DNA from: an uncultured Pseudomonas sp.
GTDB taxonomy: Bacteria; Pseudomonadota; Gammaproteobacteria; Pseudomonadales; Pseudomonadaceae
NCBI GenBank assembly: GCA_946886875.1
Contig: CAMPJN010000217.1
Coordinates: 1 to 6,582, forward strand
Direction: 5' to 3'
DNA: 6,582 nt
In this document: positions 6,002 to 6,582 of the stretch, in pieces
Numbering within the stretch: the stretch's first letter is position 1
How the letters are laid out: each line of letters starts with the position of its first letter
Notes under the pieces: generated by a model
What the model saw: the letters and a program-made list of their open reading frames with translations, nothing else
The model's database searches: none
Told to the model about the DNA's origin: nothing
Made by a program: the position numbers and the translations under genes

Positions 6002-6163
6002 CTATGGGCCCAACGATTGAGGTGCGGGGTGGGCTGTCACCCGGTTTGGCATTGCAAACTGGGTGACAGGCCGGCGCGTCACCTTGAATGAGTAAAAAGG
6101 AGACTTCCCGCTCCTGCGGACAACCGCTCGGTCTTTGATGACCCATGATGATCTTTCAATCAT
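6002..6163 (-). CDS. 53-aa small protein reading through attC 2
   Basis: Begins MIERSSWVIKDRAVVRRSGK with a good Shine-Dalgarno, GGAG five bases before the ATG (6163-6161). Residues 15-29 (VVRRSGKSPFYSFKVT; first V from a shared GTT remnant) are identical to the end of the partial ORF at the right edge. From about residue 26 the sequence is encoded by attC 2, including the whole terminal hairpin, and it stops at TAG 6004-6002, directly abutting the next ATG. It is very basic and has no membrane segment. I do not recognise it. It shares a cassette with the 106-aa gene, or is a truncated copy of the gene at the edge. Shine-Dalgarno, open frame and the repeated peptide support translation; the length and attC overlap argue for caution. 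Confidence 0.5.
   Translation of the reverse strand: MIERSSWVIKDRAVVRRSGKSPFYSFKVTRRPVTQFAMPNRVTAHPAPQSLGP
6008..6092 (-). repeat. attC site 2 with 15-bp terminal hairpin
   Basis: Minus strand: arms AGGTG (6084-6080) and CACCT (6024-6020) enclose a long stem at 6069-6034. CTGTCACCC pairs with GGGTGACAG and continues through one G-T pair into GTTTG/CAAAC with a six-base loop. R' is a perfect GTTGGGC (6014-6008). No R'' is found beside the left arm; the nearest RYYYAAC is ACCTAAC at 6184-6178, ~94 bases farther out. Confidence 0.78.
6076..6123 (-). repeat. 48-bp perfect direct repeat, copy 1
   Basis: Identical base for base to 6535-6582, where the window ends, so the true repeat may be longer. 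It covers the left arm of attC 2 plus about 30 bases upstream, outside the expected attC, encoding RRSGKSPFYSFKVT. On the minus strand AGGAG/CTCCT followed by five T could act as a weak terminator. Confidence 0.9.
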
Positions 6164-6164
6164 C
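6147..6164 (-). promoter_or_regulatory. Inverted repeat over the start codon of the 53-aa ORF
   Basis: GATGAT and ATCATC flank a six-base loop (6147-6152, 6159-6164). The ATG at 6163-6161 lies inside the stem, so the hairpin in mRNA could limit initiation. The stem is AT-rich and short; function is uncertain. Confidence 0.3.
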
Positions 6165-6177
6165 GGTACTCCAGAGG

Positions 6178-6184
6178 GTTAGGT
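6178..6184 (-). repeat. R'' box of the 106-aa gene's cassette (ACCTAAC)
   Basis: Contains the TAA stop of the 106-aa gene and is the exact complement of that cassette's leading core GTTAGGT (6510-6504). This is the classical R''/R' match of a cassette's two ends. The rest of an attC does not follow within normal distance; the next arm begins ~94 bases away. Confidence 0.65.
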
Positions 6185-6499
6185 GCCAACTGCATCATTG
6201 ACAGCCCTGCGTAGGCAGGTGCCGAAGTGCCCGCGAATATGCTCGGCCTGTTGAATATGACCATTAACAATCGCGAACAGTTGCTCAGGCTCATACCCGG
6301 GAGTGCGCATGTAGCCATTCCAAATTCTATGCTGAATTTCGTTCAACCACTTCAAGCCGTCCAGCTTTTGGGCCTCGCTGTACCCCGGGTCACTCCAAAT
6401 CGCTCGACCTGCAACAGTGAGTTCATTCCAGAGCCTCAGGTAGACCTGCTGTCGCTGGCCTGCGGTAAGCGCAGTAATTCGGCCCACCAAGTCGCTCAT
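6179..6499 (-). CDS. Unrecognised 106-aa cassette protein
   Basis: Starts MSDLVGRITALTAGQRQQVYLRLWNELTVAGR at the ATG 6499-6497, five bases after the GTTAGGT core; the AGG of the core sits where a weak Shine-Dalgarno would be. The protein looks almost wholly helical and soluble, with aromatic-rich segments IWSDPGYSEAQKLDGLKWLNEIQHRIWNGYM and a C-terminal helix with HIQQAEHIRGHFGTCLRRAV. I do not recognise the family, though this kind of short, conserved-looking helical protein is typical of chromosomal integron cassettes. The stop TAA lies in the R'' box ACCTAAC. Downstream, within the same apparent cassette, comes the 53-aa ORF, 15 bases after this stop. The preceding ORF stops six bases before its ATG. 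Confidence 0.75.
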   Translation of the reverse strand: MSDLVGRITALTAGQRQQVYLRLWNELTVAGRAIWSDPGYSEAQKLDGLKWLNEIQHRIWNGYMRTPGYEPEQLFAIVNGHIQQAEHIRGHFGTCLRRAVNDAVGT

Positions 6500-6503
6500 T
6501 GGT

Positions 6504-6552
6504 ACCTAACGATTGAGTTGAGGTGCACCGTCAGGCGTCACCTTGAATGAGT
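6504..6552 (-). repeat. attC site 1, translated as C-terminal tail
   Basis: Minus strand: TCATTCA spacer, then a compact hairpin 6543-6521 pairing AGGTG/CACCT and CGCC/GGTG around TGAC with an unpaired A, then spacer AACTCAATC and a perfect R' GTTAGGT (6510-6504). No RYYYAAC R'' precedes the left arm; the sequence there (TCCTTTTTAC) is instead coding in the partial ORF. Confidence 0.78.
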
Positions 6553-6582
6553 AAAAAGGAGACTTCCCGCTCCTGCGGACAA
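6506..6582 (-). CDS. 3' end of a cassette gene (start outside window)
   Basis: The last 24 residues are visible: VRRSGKSPFYSFKVTPDGAP then QLNR, stopping at the TAG inside the R' core of attC 1. The first 15 residues match the 53-aa ORF to the left, by virtue of the 48-bp repeat. The last 12 are attC-encoded. Product unknown. The frame is supported by this repeat and by the in-frame match to the tail at attC 6. Confidence 0.5.
   Translation of the reverse strand, partial: VRRSGKSPFYSFKVTPDGAPQLNR
6535..6582 (-). repeat. 48-bp perfect direct repeat, copy 2 (runs to window edge)
   Basis: Same sequence as 6076-6123. Left of the repeat the two copies diverge inside the attC hairpin: here a short 23-base hairpin, there a long one. 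Confidence 0.9.

Larger units (their letters stand above)
3563..6582 (-). mobile_element. Integron gene-cassette array (minus orientation, both integrase and attI outside window)
   Basis: Eight small ORFs plus one micro-ORF lie on one strand, separated by seven attC-like sites. Several start codons follow a GTTRRRY core by only 3-10 bases, as in integron cassettes. Cores seen on the minus strand are GTTAGGT (6510-6504), GTTGGGC (6014-6008), GTTGGGC (5428-5422), a degenerate GGTAGGC (4597-4591) and GTTAGAC (3997-3991). Base composition falls visibly from the GC-rich left block and the encoded proteins are mostly orphan families, both typical of chromosomal integrons. The array is oriented right to left, so intI and attI would lie beyond 6582. 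The distal end abuts the EamA permease. The cassette interpretation is inferred from these patterns without a database match. Confidence 0.85.

Noticed and set aside
6091..6117. Rho-independent terminator on the minus strand (AGGAG/CTCCT then five T)
   Set aside because: The stem is only five pairs with an eight-base loop, and the segment is coding in two ORFs; kept only as a remark in the repeat entry.
3563..6582. CRISPR array
   Set aside because: The recurrent elements are irregularly spaced by whole genes, vary in length and carry attC boxes rather than uniform repeats and spacers.

Overview
The window joins two different kinds of DNA. Positions 1-3562 are GC-rich, densely packed housekeeping sequence. 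Positions ~3563-6582 are a lower-GC array of small minus-strand genes separated by attC-like recombination sites, which I read as part of a chromosomal (sedentary) integron cassette array. The host is most likely a gammaproteobacterium of the Lysobacterales/Xanthomonadales. The basis is the long (~298 aa) PurC with an N-terminus like those I remember from Xanthomonas, the high GC, and the attC style; no database search was run.

Left block. Three minus-strand genes form a tight operon, read leftwards: a small periplasmic class I cytochrome c (849-1196), a membrane-anchored J-domain protein (481-852, ATGA overlap with the cytochrome gene), and ribulose-phosphate 3-epimerase (1-454, cut by the window edge). 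Divergently, plus-strand purC (1260-2156) is followed by a DUF962/Mpo1-like membrane protein (2197-2661) and an EamA/DMT permease (2651-3562, TTG start overlapping the previous stop).

Right block. All genes face left, converging on the permease gene. In integron order (right to left) they are: the 3' end of a cassette gene (6506-6582); a 106-aa unknown (6179-6499); a 53-aa small protein (6002-6163); a DUF4304-like protein (5513-6001); a 137-aa unknown (4979-5392); an 84-aa two-helix membrane protein (4646-4900) with an overlapping 18-codon ORF; a secreted protein resembling NMCC_0638 (3993-4577); and a 125-aa unknown (3610-3987). Between them lie seven attC-like sites with RYYYAAC and GTTRRRY boxes of varying quality and an imperfect hairpin. 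Two cassettes carry an R'' box exactly complementary to the core at their own 5' end, the expected signature of integrase-made cassettes. No integrase lies in the window; by orientation it should be to the right.

Most notable: four of the seven attC sites are translated in the same reading frame as the C-terminus of the preceding ORF (tails KVTPDGAPQLNR, KVTPDGAPRRTR, KVAPGGAPDHR, and a KVT...APQ version with a long insert). Three of these ORFs stop on a TAG inside the R' core, and the fourth stops just past it. Those stops lie 0-15 nt before the next cassette's start codon, and some of those starts lack a clear Shine-Dalgarno. This suggests that attC-encoded tails could couple translation across cassette borders. 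A 48-bp perfect direct repeat (6076-6123 = 6535-6582) extends the shared sequence upstream of the attC arm into coding sequence.
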